A stretch of 64,000 bases of DNA from Terriglobia bacterium (GTDB lineage: Bacteria; Acidobacteriota; Terriglobia; JAJPHL01), in contig JAJPHL010000034.1 of the NCBI GenBank assembly GCA_021325275.1, forward strand, positions 1 through 64,000, in the 5' to 3' direction. Of this stretch, positions 35,020 to 43,553 are shown piece by piece (the first letter of the stretch is position 1; each line of letters begins with the position of its first letter). The translations under genes and the position numbers were made by a program. The notes under the pieces are model-generated. The model was not told the origin of the DNA. It saw nothing but the letters and a program-made list of their open reading frames with translations, and did no database searches.

Positions 35020-35025
35020 ATGATA
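35020..35025 (-). promoter_or_regulatory. TATCAT box 6 nt before the YfcC ATG (leaderless candidate)
   Basis: Minus strand TATCAT, six nt, ATG. No convincing -35. It falls in the 19-nt gap after the Gld-like operon, which ends here on the same strand. Confidence 0.4.
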
Positions 35026-35032
35026 TGCGCTT

Positions 35033-36442
35033 TTACTTAAATTCCGTGATCATCCTCTGAAGATCGCCGAACTCGACGGTGTCGAGCAAGTACGTGGTCG
35101 GATCGCCTTCCTTCGCCGCGTAGGCCTGGCCGTCTTTCAGGATCATCATCACGTGTTGCGTCTTGCCGCTCAAGGTGACCTTCACATCCACCACGGGTTT
35201 ATCCAAGCCGTACTTCGCTTGCTCGGCGGCGTCGTCGGACGGATAGTCCTTTGCGCCCAGGCGTCGCAACAAGCTGATGAAGGCCTGAACTTTTTCACTG
35301 TCGAGTTTCTTGCTTCCGGCGAACCACTGGTCTTCCTTCTTGTCCTTGTCCGGCTTGCGTTCGACGGTCACGCGGAAATTATCGACGCGCAATTCCATCT
35401 TGTCCGGATCGCCGAAGTTGATGTCGAAGATGCTGGTGCGGCGGAAAGCGTTCACGCCTTTGTCGTACGTGGTGCCCGCAGTGCTCGCCAGTTTGAAGAT
35501 GCCGGGCATCTCCGAAGTCTTGGCATAGTAATTCTTTTGAGTCGCGTCGCCGGGTTTCTTAGGATCGGCCTTGATGATCTGTTCCTGGATCGTCATCTTG
35601 TGCGATCCGGCCGGATCGATCACTTCAACCGTCGCCCAGGGCTTCGAGAAATCGAGCTTGCGCGCCTCGGCACTCTTCTCGTCGTCGGTGTAAACGGAGT
35701 CGTACGGCGACGACGCCGTGCGCACAAGTTCCTCGACGGCGTAGTTTTCCGCGCGCATAGCATGCGGCTGCACGAATTGCCATTCCGTTCCGCTGCGTGT
35801 AAACTCCATCATCTTGTTCTTAGCGCCTTGCGTGTTGGTGAACAACACTTTCGAGACGTGATCCACGTCCACGCGCAACATTCTTCGATCGCGCAGGTCG
35901 GGCACGGATTTGTCGAGACTCGACTTCACCGTGCTGGTCACGCCGAACAATTTGTCGCTCGCGCCGGGCGGCGTTCCGTTGCCGCTGACGCGCGCATACA
36001 CGGGGTTGCCTGTGGGCGCGACATCGCCCAGGTCCACTTCCACTTTTTTGCCGTCGGCGAGCGTGGCTTGCACGACGGTGGTGGGCTGAGTCAAACCGTA
36101 CGGCGACCAGTCGGTAACTTTGTCCGAGACCACTTGCTCGTTCCCAAGCGACGCCAGCGACGTGGCCAGCGCTTTGGCCGCGGCGGGATCGGCGGCCATC
36201 TCCTTCGGTTCGCGGATCGTCCACGTTCCGCGAACGTCTTTGTCGAGCGTGAGGGAGTCGTTCTGCGCAGGGCGCGAGATGTGAATCTCGTTGATCTGAT
36301 CGTCCTTGATCGAAAGCATCTGGGCCTTCGGCGTGGTATCGGCGACGGTGTCGGGCTTCGGCGGATGCTTGTCGGAATACCAGATGGCGCCGCCCAACAG
36401 CGCCAGCGTCACCAGCGCGATCAACAGACGCATCGGTTTCAT
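35033..36442 (-). CDS. DUF4340-domain protein of a Gld-like ABC export system
   Basis: 469 residues. One N-terminal membrane helix (MRLLIALVTLALLGGAIWY) and a periplasmic part with repeated DUF4340 units (TWTIREPKEMAADPAAAKAL; DWSPYGLTQPTTVV; KYGLDKPVVDVKVTL). DUF4340 proteins regularly follow GldG-like genes. ATG at 36442 has GAGGAG 8 nt upstream and is 4 nt from the end of the GldG-like gene. Role: probably a periplasmic partner of the ABC complex; nothing more can be said. Confidence 0.85.
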   Translation of the reverse strand: MKPMRLLIALVTLALLGGAIWYSDKHPPKPDTVADTTPKAQMLSIKDDQINEIHISRPAQNDSLTLDKDVRGTWTIREPKEMAADPAAAKALATSLASLGNEQVVSDKVTDWSPYGLTQPTTVVQATLADGKKVEVDLGDVAPTGNPVYARVSGNGTPPGASDKLFGVTSTVKSSLDKSVPDLRDRRMLRVDVDHVSKVLFTNTQGAKNKMMEFTRSGTEWQFVQPHAMRAENYAVEELVRTASSPYDSVYTDDEKSAEARKLDFSKPWATVEVIDPAGSHKMTIQEQIIKADPKKPGDATQKNYYAKTSEMPGIFKLASTAGTTYDKGVNAFRRTSIFDINFGDPDKMELRVDNFRVTVERKPDKDKKEDQWFAGSKKLDSEKVQAFISLLRRLGAKDYPSDDAAEQAKYGLDKPVVDVKVTLSGKTQHVMMILKDGQAYAAKEGDPTTYLLDTVEFGDLQRMITEFK

Positions 36443-36446
36443 GGCG

Positions 36447-37865
36447 CTATCTCCTCTTCCACCACACCAAAACGGCCACAAGGATGATCAACAGCGGCAA
36501 TCCAAAGACGTTGGTCAAAAGAATGCGGCTCATCTGAGACTGATTCAGTTGCAGGCGGCGATCCTCTACGTCTTTCGGGCGTATTGAAATGAGATCTTCG
36601 TCGTTGCAGAGCCAATTCATCATGTTTAGAAGCAGATCCTTGTTGCCGCCCGGAAATCCCAATGTGGAGTTGGTGACGAAACGCGAGCTGCCCGTGACGA
36701 CAAAGCGTCCATTCGCCGCCTTCGGCGCATCGGGTGCGGCGTTGGGCGGCGCGGGAATGTTGTAGATCGCCGCAACACCCATGTTGATGGGACCCGCGGT
36801 GTCGCGCTTGGGATCGATCGCGATTTTGCCGCTGCGGAAATCCTTCACGGCAAAACTCTTGGATGTCGTACTGAAAAGCTTTTCTACCGTGACGCCGCCG
36901 CGCACCGGCCCCGGCACGACGCTGCGCGCCAGCGGGAACAGCGTCCCGGTGCCCTTCAGGTCGCGCCCGATCACGTGATCTTCGTACGAGGCGACGAGCG
37001 GAGAAAACTCATCGGTACCGTAAAGTTGTCCCAGGCCGCTCAAATCCACCACGAGATCGTCGTTGACGGACACCGACCATTCGTCGAGCATCTTGGTCAA
37101 CGCCGTCGTGTCGACTCCCTTCGTGAGCGGGTCCAGCATGAACAGGGCGCGTCCGCCGCCTTCCACAAACTTCTTGATCGCGTCGATTTCCACGCTAACA
37201 AAATCGTTCTTGGGACCGCCGACAACCAACACCGTGCAATCGGACGGAACCGCCGGCGTTCTTTCGAGCAGCGAAACCGGCTTTACGATGAAGTTGGCGC
37301 CTTCCAGCATCTGTTTGAGTGCCGAAAAACCATCGGCCTTGGTATTTTCCAAATCGTGCTCGCCGTTACCGGTGAGGAAACAGGCCGTGCGTTTGTTCGG
37401 CTTCAACGCGCGAATCATCGCGTTGGTGATTTCCTGTTCCGTCAATCCCCTGGCTTCCTCATGGCGCCCGCCCGTCTCGACGATCACCGTGCCGAGCGTG
37501 CTGATGTTCATGTCGCGCGCCAATTTCGGCGTGCGCCGCGGGTCGACGTATTGCACCGTGATCTTCGGCGACAAGTTCGCGTAGCGCGTCAGTTGATCCT
37601 TGGGGCTGGGGCCGAAGCGGCTTTCGGTCCAGCGTTCGGCCTCGTCGAAGTAGTAGATCTTGACGTCGTCCTTCAGGTTGTGCGCGATCTTGACGGTTTG
37701 TTCGGAGAGGGTGTAGAGCTTGGTTTCCGTCAGATCTTTGGTCTTGTTGTAGCGATTCGCGAGGTAGTTCACGGCGCCTAGAATCGCCAGCACCACGAGC
37801 AAGTATCCCGCGAGAAACGCGCTGAACTTGGTTTGCCGCGCTTTCATGAATCCCTGATCAGCCAT
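36447..37865 (-). CDS. GldG-like ABC transporter auxiliary protein
   Basis: 472 residues. An N-terminal transmembrane helix (FLAGYLLVVLAILGAVNYLA), an extracytoplasmic GldG/ABC_transp_aux (PF09822-like) domain with KTKDLTETKLYTLSEQTVKI, ACFLTGNGEHDLENTK and GGRALFMLDPL, and a C-terminal helix before WWKRR. In Bacteroidetes the homologous GldG works with GldA/GldF in gliding and secretion; outside that phylum the export substrate is unknown. AGGAG 8 nt upstream of the ATG; third gene of a tight four-gene operon. Confidence 0.9.
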   Translation of the reverse strand: MADQGFMKARQTKFSAFLAGYLLVVLAILGAVNYLANRYNKTKDLTETKLYTLSEQTVKIAHNLKDDVKIYYFDEAERWTESRFGPSPKDQLTRYANLSPKITVQYVDPRRTPKLARDMNISTLGTVIVETGGRHEEARGLTEQEITNAMIRALKPNKRTACFLTGNGEHDLENTKADGFSALKQMLEGANFIVKPVSLLERTPAVPSDCTVLVVGGPKNDFVSVEIDAIKKFVEGGGRALFMLDPLTKGVDTTALTKMLDEWSVSVNDDLVVDLSGLGQLYGTDEFSPLVASYEDHVIGRDLKGTGTLFPLARSVVPGPVRGGVTVEKLFSTTSKSFAVKDFRSGKIAIDPKRDTAGPINMGVAAIYNIPAPPNAAPDAPKAANGRFVVTGSSRFVTNSTLGFPGGNKDLLLNMMNWLCNDEDLISIRPKDVEDRRLQLNQSQMSRILLTNVFGLPLLIILVAVLVWWKRR

Positions 37866-37868
37866 GGC

Positions 37869-38639
37869 TTAGCTCCTCCACCGCAGCGATTCCATGGAGC
37901 GCGACGTCAAGAACAGGCCCAGGAAAATAAAGGAACAGTAGTACACCACGTCTTTCAATTCGATCACGCCCTTCGAGAACGATTCGAAATGCGAGGTGAT
38001 GGAAAGATACGCCAGCGCCTGCGCGACGGGACCGAAGGAGAAGAAGGTAATCCACTCCATCACCCACAGCATCAGGAAGGCGCCAAAAGTCAGTACGGCG
38101 GCGATGATTTGATTCTTCGTGGTTGAGGAAAGGAACGTTCCCAAACTCAAGAACGCGCCGCCCATCAGAATGAGTCCGAGATACCCCACCGCCAAGGCGC
38201 GCCAATCGGGCTTGCCGTAAAGAAAAAGGTTGGCGATATTCAAGAGCGAGACCGCCAGCAATCCGGCGTAGAGCAGGAGCGTCGCCAGCCATTTGCCCAG
38301 GATGATTTCGAGATCGGTCACCGGCGAGGTCAACAGGAGTTCGATCGTGCCGGAGCGTTTTTCCTCGGCGAACAAGCGCATGGTGATCATCGGCATTAGG
38401 AACAGAATGATCACGCTGGCGTTGCCGAGCAGCGGACGAATGATGTAATCGTTCAAGTTCATCGGCGGCGCGCCGCCCTGCGACATCGCCGCGCGGAGCG
38501 ACTGGCTCATGAACGACGCCGTCGCCGCGTAAAAGAAATATCCGAAAATCAGCGCGAACATCGCCATCACGATGTAGGCGATGGGCGAAGCGAAATAGGC
38601 GTTGAGTTCGCGCTTCGCCAAGGTCCAAACGTTGCTCAT
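37869..38639 (-). CDS. ABC transporter permease (GldF/ABC-2 type)
   Basis: 256 residues with six hydrophobic helices. MSNVWTLAKRELNAYFASPIAYI is the standard opening of GldF-like permeases, and EEKRSGTIELLLTSPVTDLEI is the ABC-2 coupling motif. The ATG at 38639 is preceded by GGGAGGAG and overlaps the ATPase stop codon (ATGA); the longer open frame to 38780 is the ATPase gene in another frame. Confidence 0.92.
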   Translation of the reverse strand: MSNVWTLAKRELNAYFASPIAYIVMAMFALIFGYFFYAATASFMSQSLRAAMSQGGAPPMNLNDYIIRPLLGNASVIILFLMPMITMRLFAEEKRSGTIELLLTSPVTDLEIILGKWLATLLLYAGLLAVSLLNIANLFLYGKPDWRALAVGYLGLILMGGAFLSLGTFLSSTTKNQIIAAVLTFGAFLMLWVMEWITFFSFGPVAQALAYLSITSHFESFSKGVIELKDVVYYCSFIFLGLFLTSRSMESLRWRS

Positions 38640-39640
38640 TGGGCTCCTCCCGTGGGAGATTCGGCGACCGGCTCGGACGAGGCGGCCGCTGGGGTCTCGA
38701 CGGCTTGGTCGTGCGTGGTCAGTTTCAAGAAGATATCTTCCAGGCTCAATCCCAGCGGACGCAGCTCGTGCAGTTTCCATCCGGATTGCACGACCGCCGT
38801 GGCAATCTCGCTGCGGACGTATTGATCCTTGGCCGCTTCCACTTCAAAAATCGCGCGGCCCGAGCGCGCACCTTCACGCTGCTCGACGCGGCCGACGCCG
38901 GCCAGTTTCGCCAGCTTGCCGGCGATTTGTTCCGCGGGACCCTCCACGTCGACAAAAACCGTTTCGTGTCCTTGCAAGCGCGCCGTGAGATTCTCCGGCG
39001 TGTCGATCGCTTCCAGTTTTCCGTTGTTGATGATGATGATGGACTCGCAGGTGCTCGAAACTTCCGGCAGGATGTGCGTGCTGAGGATAATCGTGTGCTC
39101 ACCGGCGAGGCTGCGGATCAACTTGCGCGTCTCGATGATTTGCTTGGGATCAAGGCCGGCGGTCGGCTCGTCGAGAATCAGCAGCGGCGGGTTGTGGATC
39201 AGCGCCTGTGCCAATCCCACGCGCTGGCGATAGCCCTTCGAGAGTTTCGCAATCAGTTTGTTGCGCACGTCGCCGAGCGAGCAGCGCTCAATCACTTCGG
39301 CGGTGCGTTTGCCGACGTCGGCTGAACTGATGCCTTTGATGCGTCCCGTGAACTCGACGTATTCGCGGACCTCCATCTCGGGATAAAGCGGCGGCGTCTC
39401 GGGCAAATATCCGATGCGGCGCTTCACTTCCATGGGATTTTCGAGAACGTCGAAGCCATCGACGGTGGCCTTGCCTTCGCTGGGCGGCAGAAAGCACGTC
39501 AGCATGCGCATCGTGGTGGTTTTCCCAGCTCCGTTGGGTCCCAGGAAGCCGACGATGTCGCCTTTTTTAACTTCGAAGCTGATATGGTCCACAGCCGTAG
39601 CGCGACCGTAGCGTTTGGTAAGTCCTTCAACCTGAATCAT
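38636..39640 (-). CDS. ABC transporter ATP-binding protein (GldA-like)
   Basis: 334 residues. Walker A GPNGAGKTT (34-42), signature LSKGYRQRVGLAQAL, Walker B LLILDEPTAGLDP and switch histidine in LSTHIL. After the nucleotide-binding domain comes an extension (about 225-334) with a proline/alanine-rich tail. First gene of the operon ATPase-permease-GldG-like-DUF4340. A minus-strand TATATT at 39680-39685 could be its -10; the leader would be about 35 nt, with AAGGA before the ATG. Confidence 0.95.
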   Translation of the reverse strand: MIQVEGLTKRYGRATAVDHISFEVKKGDIVGFLGPNGAGKTTTMRMLTCFLPPSEGKATVDGFDVLENPMEVKRRIGYLPETPPLYPEMEVREYVEFTGRIKGISSADVGKRTAEVIERCSLGDVRNKLIAKLSKGYRQRVGLAQALIHNPPLLILDEPTAGLDPKQIIETRKLIRSLAGEHTIILSTHILPEVSSTCESIIIINNGKLEAIDTPENLTARLQGHETVFVDVEGPAEQIAGKLAKLAGVGRVEQREGARSGRAIFEVEAAKDQYVRSEIATAVVQSGWKLHELRPLGLSLEDIFLKLTTHDQAVETPAAASSEPVAESPTGGAQ

Positions 39641-39689
39641 GGGTTTAGGGTTCCTTGCGGATTAAAAAAGCGCACTTCTAATATATAGC

Positions 39690-39710
39690 AAAAGGACCTA
39701 GTACCGGTCC
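39690..39710 (-). terminator. Weak terminator after the DCC-MBL fusion gene
   Basis: GGACC (39694-39698) pairs with GGTCC (39706-39710) over a 7-nt loop; on the minus strand the stem is followed by TTTTG. A short stem, so termination may be partial and the Gld-like operon could receive read-through. Confidence 0.4.
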
Positions 39711-39715
39711 AACTT

Positions 39716-41179
39716 TCAGACTTGATTGGGTCGGGAGGATTCCATTTCGTAGACTTCCGGAAGTACGCCGCCGGCCCCCCGGCGCTGAAAGCTCCTGACC
39801 AACTCGGTCCTCGAGAACTCACCGCCGCTCAGCACCCGCGCGGCTAGATCCGCTCCGAACCGTTCCCAACTCCACCGGCTCCCCCAGGGAAAACAGGTCG
39901 CGGCAATCGCTGCCGGCGGCATTCCCTCGGATTGTCCGATCTCGATTTGCCGGCGAATCCAGTGGAAAAAGTTCAGCTTGGTTCTCAATTCTTCTTCCGG
40001 CGCGACGCGGATCACCACGTCCGGAATGTCTGGGACCAAATTGCTCAACGTATGAATGTGACCGTGCCCTTCCACCAAAATCTCGACACCGAGATTGAGT
40101 AGCCGCTCGAGGGTCTCGATCCAAGCCAAGCTGTCCACATCGGGATTCGGCGAAGAAAAGTAGCCGCCCATGAATGAATCGCCGGCGAAGAGAAGCTTGT
40201 ACTGAGGATCGTAGAAACTTACGTGATCGTCGGAGTGTCCCGGCGTAGGAATCACTTGCAAGACGCCGCCGGAAGCGGTCGGGACACGTTCGCCCAACGT
40301 TTTCGGCGCCACGGTGAGATTCGGCGGCTGTCCAATGATCATTGCTCGCATCCACGGAACGCGCAACGTCCGCAGACGCTTGGAAGTTTCGGCCGCAAGC
40401 GCTAATTCCGCGCCGGATCGAGCGGCCAGCCATTCGAGGCTACCGCTGTGTTCTTCGTGATGATGCGTCGCGGTGACCGTGGTGATGGCCAACGGCTGCG
40501 CGTCCAAGTGCCGGCGCAGGGACCCGCGCATCTTCGACGAGCCTGGATCGATCATTACACCGTCGTAGCACACCGCCCAGAATCGTTCGCCAAAGAGCAG
40601 CGGAACAAAATCCGCCGTCGGGCTGCCGAGAAACAACAGCGTCAGGCGTCCATCGAGCAAGGTGATCCGGCGGCGAAATGTCCGGACATACGCGCGCAAG
40701 TTCGTCCCCAGCGATGCAATCCAAACGCCCACGACCAGCGGCAATCGCCAGAAGAATCCGATTGAACGGCACGTCCAGAACGCGCCCGACGCGGTCCGCC
40801 GGCGTACTTCCGCAGGTTTGGCCGACGCGCAAACGCCTCCTCGGCACCGGCTCACCGCATGACGATTCGCGGCGACGTAGCGATAGAGCCCGCGACCCAG
40901 CCACGAAAACGGCGGAACCGCGCCGACCGCACCAATCAGCCAAGTGGGAGGAAACAATCGCGCGAGGCGAGCAACGGCGTCCCAGCCGACATACGTCTTC
41001 TCTGCAATCACCACATGCAGTTCGCGAAGACAATTTTCCATCACGAGACCGGCAGGCAGCGGCACCGAACTGAGCGCGATCACATCCACCACGCCGCGAC
41101 GATCGAGAACGCGCAGCCAGCTTACGCCTGCTTGGCAAACCTCGCATTGGTCGTCGTAGTAAACGTGAAATCCGCGCAT
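39716..41179 (-). CDS. Fusion of a DCC/DUF393 thiol-disulfide-like domain and a metallo-beta-lactamase-fold hydrolase
   Basis: 487 residues. The N-terminal about 115 residues match DUF393/DCC proteins (VYYDDQCEVCQ with CxxC, then WDAVARLARLFPP and a Cys-rich end CRGGVC). A hydrophobic stretch follows (FFWRLPLVVGVWIASL). From about 175 a metallo-beta-lactamase domain carries ATHHHEEHSGS (HxHxEH instead of HxHxDH), TPGHSDDH, FAGDSF and EGHGHIH, the complete set of metal ligands with one Asp-to-Glu change. The ATG at 41179 is used because GAGGG lies 5 nt upstream; a TTG at 41191 is also in frame. Last gene of the exporter-SET operon. Substrate unknown; a quinone/thiol-ester or lactone-type hydrolase is possible. 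Confidence 0.8.
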   Translation of the reverse strand: MRGFHVYYDDQCEVCQAGVSWLRVLDRRGVVDVIALSSVPLPAGLVMENCLRELHVVIAEKTYVGWDAVARLARLFPPTWLIGAVGAVPPFSWLGRGLYRYVAANRHAVSRCRGGVCASAKPAEVRRRTASGAFWTCRSIGFFWRLPLVVGVWIASLGTNLRAYVRTFRRRITLLDGRLTLLFLGSPTADFVPLLFGERFWAVCYDGVMIDPGSSKMRGSLRRHLDAQPLAITTVTATHHHEEHSGSLEWLAARSGAELALAAETSKRLRTLRVPWMRAMIIGQPPNLTVAPKTLGERVPTASGGVLQVIPTPGHSDDHVSFYDPQYKLLFAGDSFMGGYFSSPNPDVDSLAWIETLERLLNLGVEILVEGHGHIHTLSNLVPDIPDVVIRVAPEEELRTKLNFFHWIRRQIEIGQSEGMPPAAIAATCFPWGSRWSWERFGADLAARVLSGGEFSRTELVRSFQRRGAGGVLPEVYEMESSRPNQV

Positions 41180-41187
41180 CGCAACCC

Positions 41188-41589
41188 TCAAAAGTCGAGG
41201 TTACTGAAATCTTCGTCGAGCGTGCGGTAGTCGATGGTGAGTTCTTCGCCCGCGGCGATGTCGCGCGCCGCCGTTATGTCGTCTCCCACGTATTTCAAGT
41301 TTGGATCGCCGGCGTGATTCATGTACCACCATGCGCCCATGCGATTGAAGTCGGAGGGAATCCAAATGCCTTCCTTCGTCTCGACGCCGTATCGATTCAC
41401 CAAGGTCTTCAGCGGTTCTTCGGTGGGCGCTTCGGCGATCAGCACGCAGTCTTCGGTGGCCTTATCGTCGGGGAAAACGATGTCACCCGCGCGCCACGGC
41501 GCCCACGTATACACGCCGACGCCTTGAATGCCCGAAGCGGCCAGAAAGAACTGCGGTTGTTGAAGCCGTTGCGTTTGGAGAGTCGTCAC
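41188..41589 (-). CDS. SET-domain protein (putative lysine methyltransferase)
   Basis: 133 residues. A compact SET domain: IQGVGVYTWAPWRAGDIV (residues 21-38, the GxG...G segment), MNHAGDPNLKY (90-100, NH motif binding S-adenosylmethionine) and GEELTIDYRTL (114-124, containing the catalytic tyrosine). No pre- or post-SET cysteines, typical of bacterial SET proteins. Begins with GTG overlapping the exporter stop codon (GTGA) and ends 8 nt before the DCC-MBL gene, whose ribosome binding site overlaps this stop codon. Target protein unknown. Confidence 0.85.
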   Translation of the reverse strand: MTTLQTQRLQQPQFFLAASGIQGVGVYTWAPWRAGDIVFPDDKATEDCVLIAEAPTEEPLKTLVNRYGVETKEGIWIPSDFNRMGAWWYMNHAGDPNLKYVGDDITAARDIAAGEELTIDYRTLDEDFSNLDF

Positions 41590-43514
41590 AACGCCGGTGC
41601 TCCGGCGCCGCCCCCGCGGACGGCCGGGATCACCGCTTTGGGCAATTCCGGCGTGAAATCCTCGCCGGGATTGATGAAGCGGTTGAGTTCCAGCTTGTAT
41701 TGTTTGTCGTAAAGCTGGCGATAGCGGCCGTTCACGGCCAGCAATTCATCGTGCGTGCCGCGCTCGACGACTTCTCCGTGCTCCAGCACCAGAATCTGGT
41801 CGGCCGAGCGGATCGTTGAAAGCCGGTGCGCGATCACAAACGTGGTGCGTCCTTCGCGCAACGCGCGCAAGCCATCCTGAATCATGCCTTCGCTTTCGCT
41901 ATCCAGGCTCGACGTCGCTTCATCGAGAATCAGAATGCGCGGGTCCGCTAAAATCGCACGGGCGATCGCGATGCGCTGGCGTTGACCGCCGGAAAGCTTG
42001 ACACCCCGCTCGCCGACCACGGTGTCGTATTTCTCCTTGAATTCGTTGACGAACTCATCGGAGTGCGCGATCTTGCTCGCCGCGACGATTTCCTCACGCG
42101 TCGCGCCGGGCTGCGCGAAACGAATGTTGTCCGCGATGGTCCCGTCGAACAGAAAATTGTCCTGCATCACCACGCCTAGATGCTGGCGGTAGCCGCGCAA
42201 CGGAATCGTCGCCAGATCGCGGCCGTCGACGGTGACCCTTCCACTCAACGGACGATTGAACGCCATCACCAAACTGATCAGTGTGCTCTTGCCCGATCCC
42301 GACGATCCCACCAGCGCGGTCGTCGAGCCGAGCGGCGCGTGGAAGGTAATGCCCTTCAACACGGGAACATCTTTGTTGTACTCGAATGTGACGTTTTCGA
42401 ACGCCACATCGCCGTGCAGCGCGGTCAACGGCTCCAAGCGGTCGTCTTCCTGATCCTCGGTGAGCATGGCGCGGATTTCGTAGATGCGATCGAGTCCGGC
42501 GAAGGCCTCGGTGATCTGCGTGCCGATGGAGGCGATGGAAATCAACGGCGCCGCCACCAGTCCAATGAAGAACATGTACATGATGAAATCGCCGAGCGTC
42601 ATTTGCTTGTGGACCACGGCGCTGCCGCCGATGGTCATCATGACCACGCCCACCGTGCCGATCACCAGCGTCGCAAACGATCCGGTGGCGGAAATTCCCG
42701 TGATCGACTTGGCGATGTTCCGGAAAAGTTTGTGGACGCCTTTCGCGAACACCAGTTCTTCGCGGCGTTCCGCCGTATACGCCTTCACCACGCGGATGCC
42801 GCCGAGGGTTTCCGCGAGCCGCCCAGTAATATCCGCGGTGATCTTGCCGCGCTCGCGAAACAGCGGACGCAATTTCGTAAACGCCAGCGACATCGCGCCG
42901 CCGAACGCCAGCAGCACGACCAGGATCGCCGAGGTCAAGCGCCAATTCAGATAAAACAGCACACCCATCGCGATGATTGCGGTGAATAAACCGCCCGTGA
43001 GTTCGATGAGTCCCGTGCCGACAAGATTGCGGATGCCTTCGGCGTCGTTCATGACGCGTGAAATCAGGATGCCGGTTTGTGTGGAGTCGAAATAGCGCAC
43101 CGGCAGGCGCGCCACGTGCTCCATGACCTTCTTACGCATGTCGGTGATGGCGCGCTGCGCAGTCACGCTGATCACCTGGGAGTTCGCGAACGCGGTGGCC
43201 GCCTGAATCAGCGTCGCGCCACCGCCGGCCAGCGCCAATTTCGAGAGCAATTCGACGTGACCCTTGTTAATCACGTCGTCGATAAAGTATTTCGTGGTGG
43301 TGGGCAAGACCAATCCGGCCACGCGGCTCACCAGCATCAGGCTGAATCCCAACGTCAGGTTCCAGCGATGCTGGAACATCAGGAGCTTTGCTTCGGCCCA
43401 CGCGTTCGTGTAATTGGTCGGTTTCTTGGCGGGTTTTGGGTCCACTGATCTATGGTATCGCAAGTTCGGATGATCCCTGGCCGCCGCCGCCGGAACCGGA
43501 AGTTTGTGCCCCAT
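41586..43514 (-). CDS. ABC exporter, fused membrane and ATPase domains (MsbA/lipid A exporter-like)
   Basis: 642 residues. Six transmembrane helices (from WNLTLGFSLMLVSRVAGLVL to the LGDFIMYMFFIGLVAAPL segment) followed by an ATPase domain with Walker A GSSGSGKST, Q-loop VMQDNFLFDGTIADNI, signature LSGGQRQRIAIARAI, Walker B ILILDEATSSLD and H-loop IAHRLSTI. ATG at 43514 (MGHKLPV) is a cautious choice with no clear ribosome binding site; upstream in-frame codons run into the divergent PQQ gene. Followed by overlapping SET and DCC-MBL genes. Likely exports a lipid or peptide across the inner membrane. Confidence 0.92.
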   Translation of the reverse strand: MGHKLPVPAAAARDHPNLRYHRSVDPKPAKKPTNYTNAWAEAKLLMFQHRWNLTLGFSLMLVSRVAGLVLPTTTKYFIDDVINKGHVELLSKLALAGGGATLIQAATAFANSQVISVTAQRAITDMRKKVMEHVARLPVRYFDSTQTGILISRVMNDAEGIRNLVGTGLIELTGGLFTAIIAMGVLFYLNWRLTSAILVVLLAFGGAMSLAFTKLRPLFRERGKITADITGRLAETLGGIRVVKAYTAERREELVFAKGVHKLFRNIAKSITGISATGSFATLVIGTVGVVMMTIGGSAVVHKQMTLGDFIMYMFFIGLVAAPLISIASIGTQITEAFAGLDRIYEIRAMLTEDQEDDRLEPLTALHGDVAFENVTFEYNKDVPVLKGITFHAPLGSTTALVGSSGSGKSTLISLVMAFNRPLSGRVTVDGRDLATIPLRGYRQHLGVVMQDNFLFDGTIADNIRFAQPGATREEIVAASKIAHSDEFVNEFKEKYDTVVGERGVKLSGGQRQRIAIARAILADPRILILDEATSSLDSESEGMIQDGLRALREGRTTFVIAHRLSTIRSADQILVLEHGEVVERGTHDELLAVNGRYRQLYDKQYKLELNRFINPGEDFTPELPKAVIPAVRGGGAGAPAL

Positions 43515-43553
43515 CTTACGCGCAACGACACGCGATTCCGTTAGTCTAAAGAA

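Noticed and set aside
35153-36487. 444-codon open frame on the plus strand
   Set aside because: Antisense to the DUF4340 gene; His/Arg-rich without protein-like pattern.
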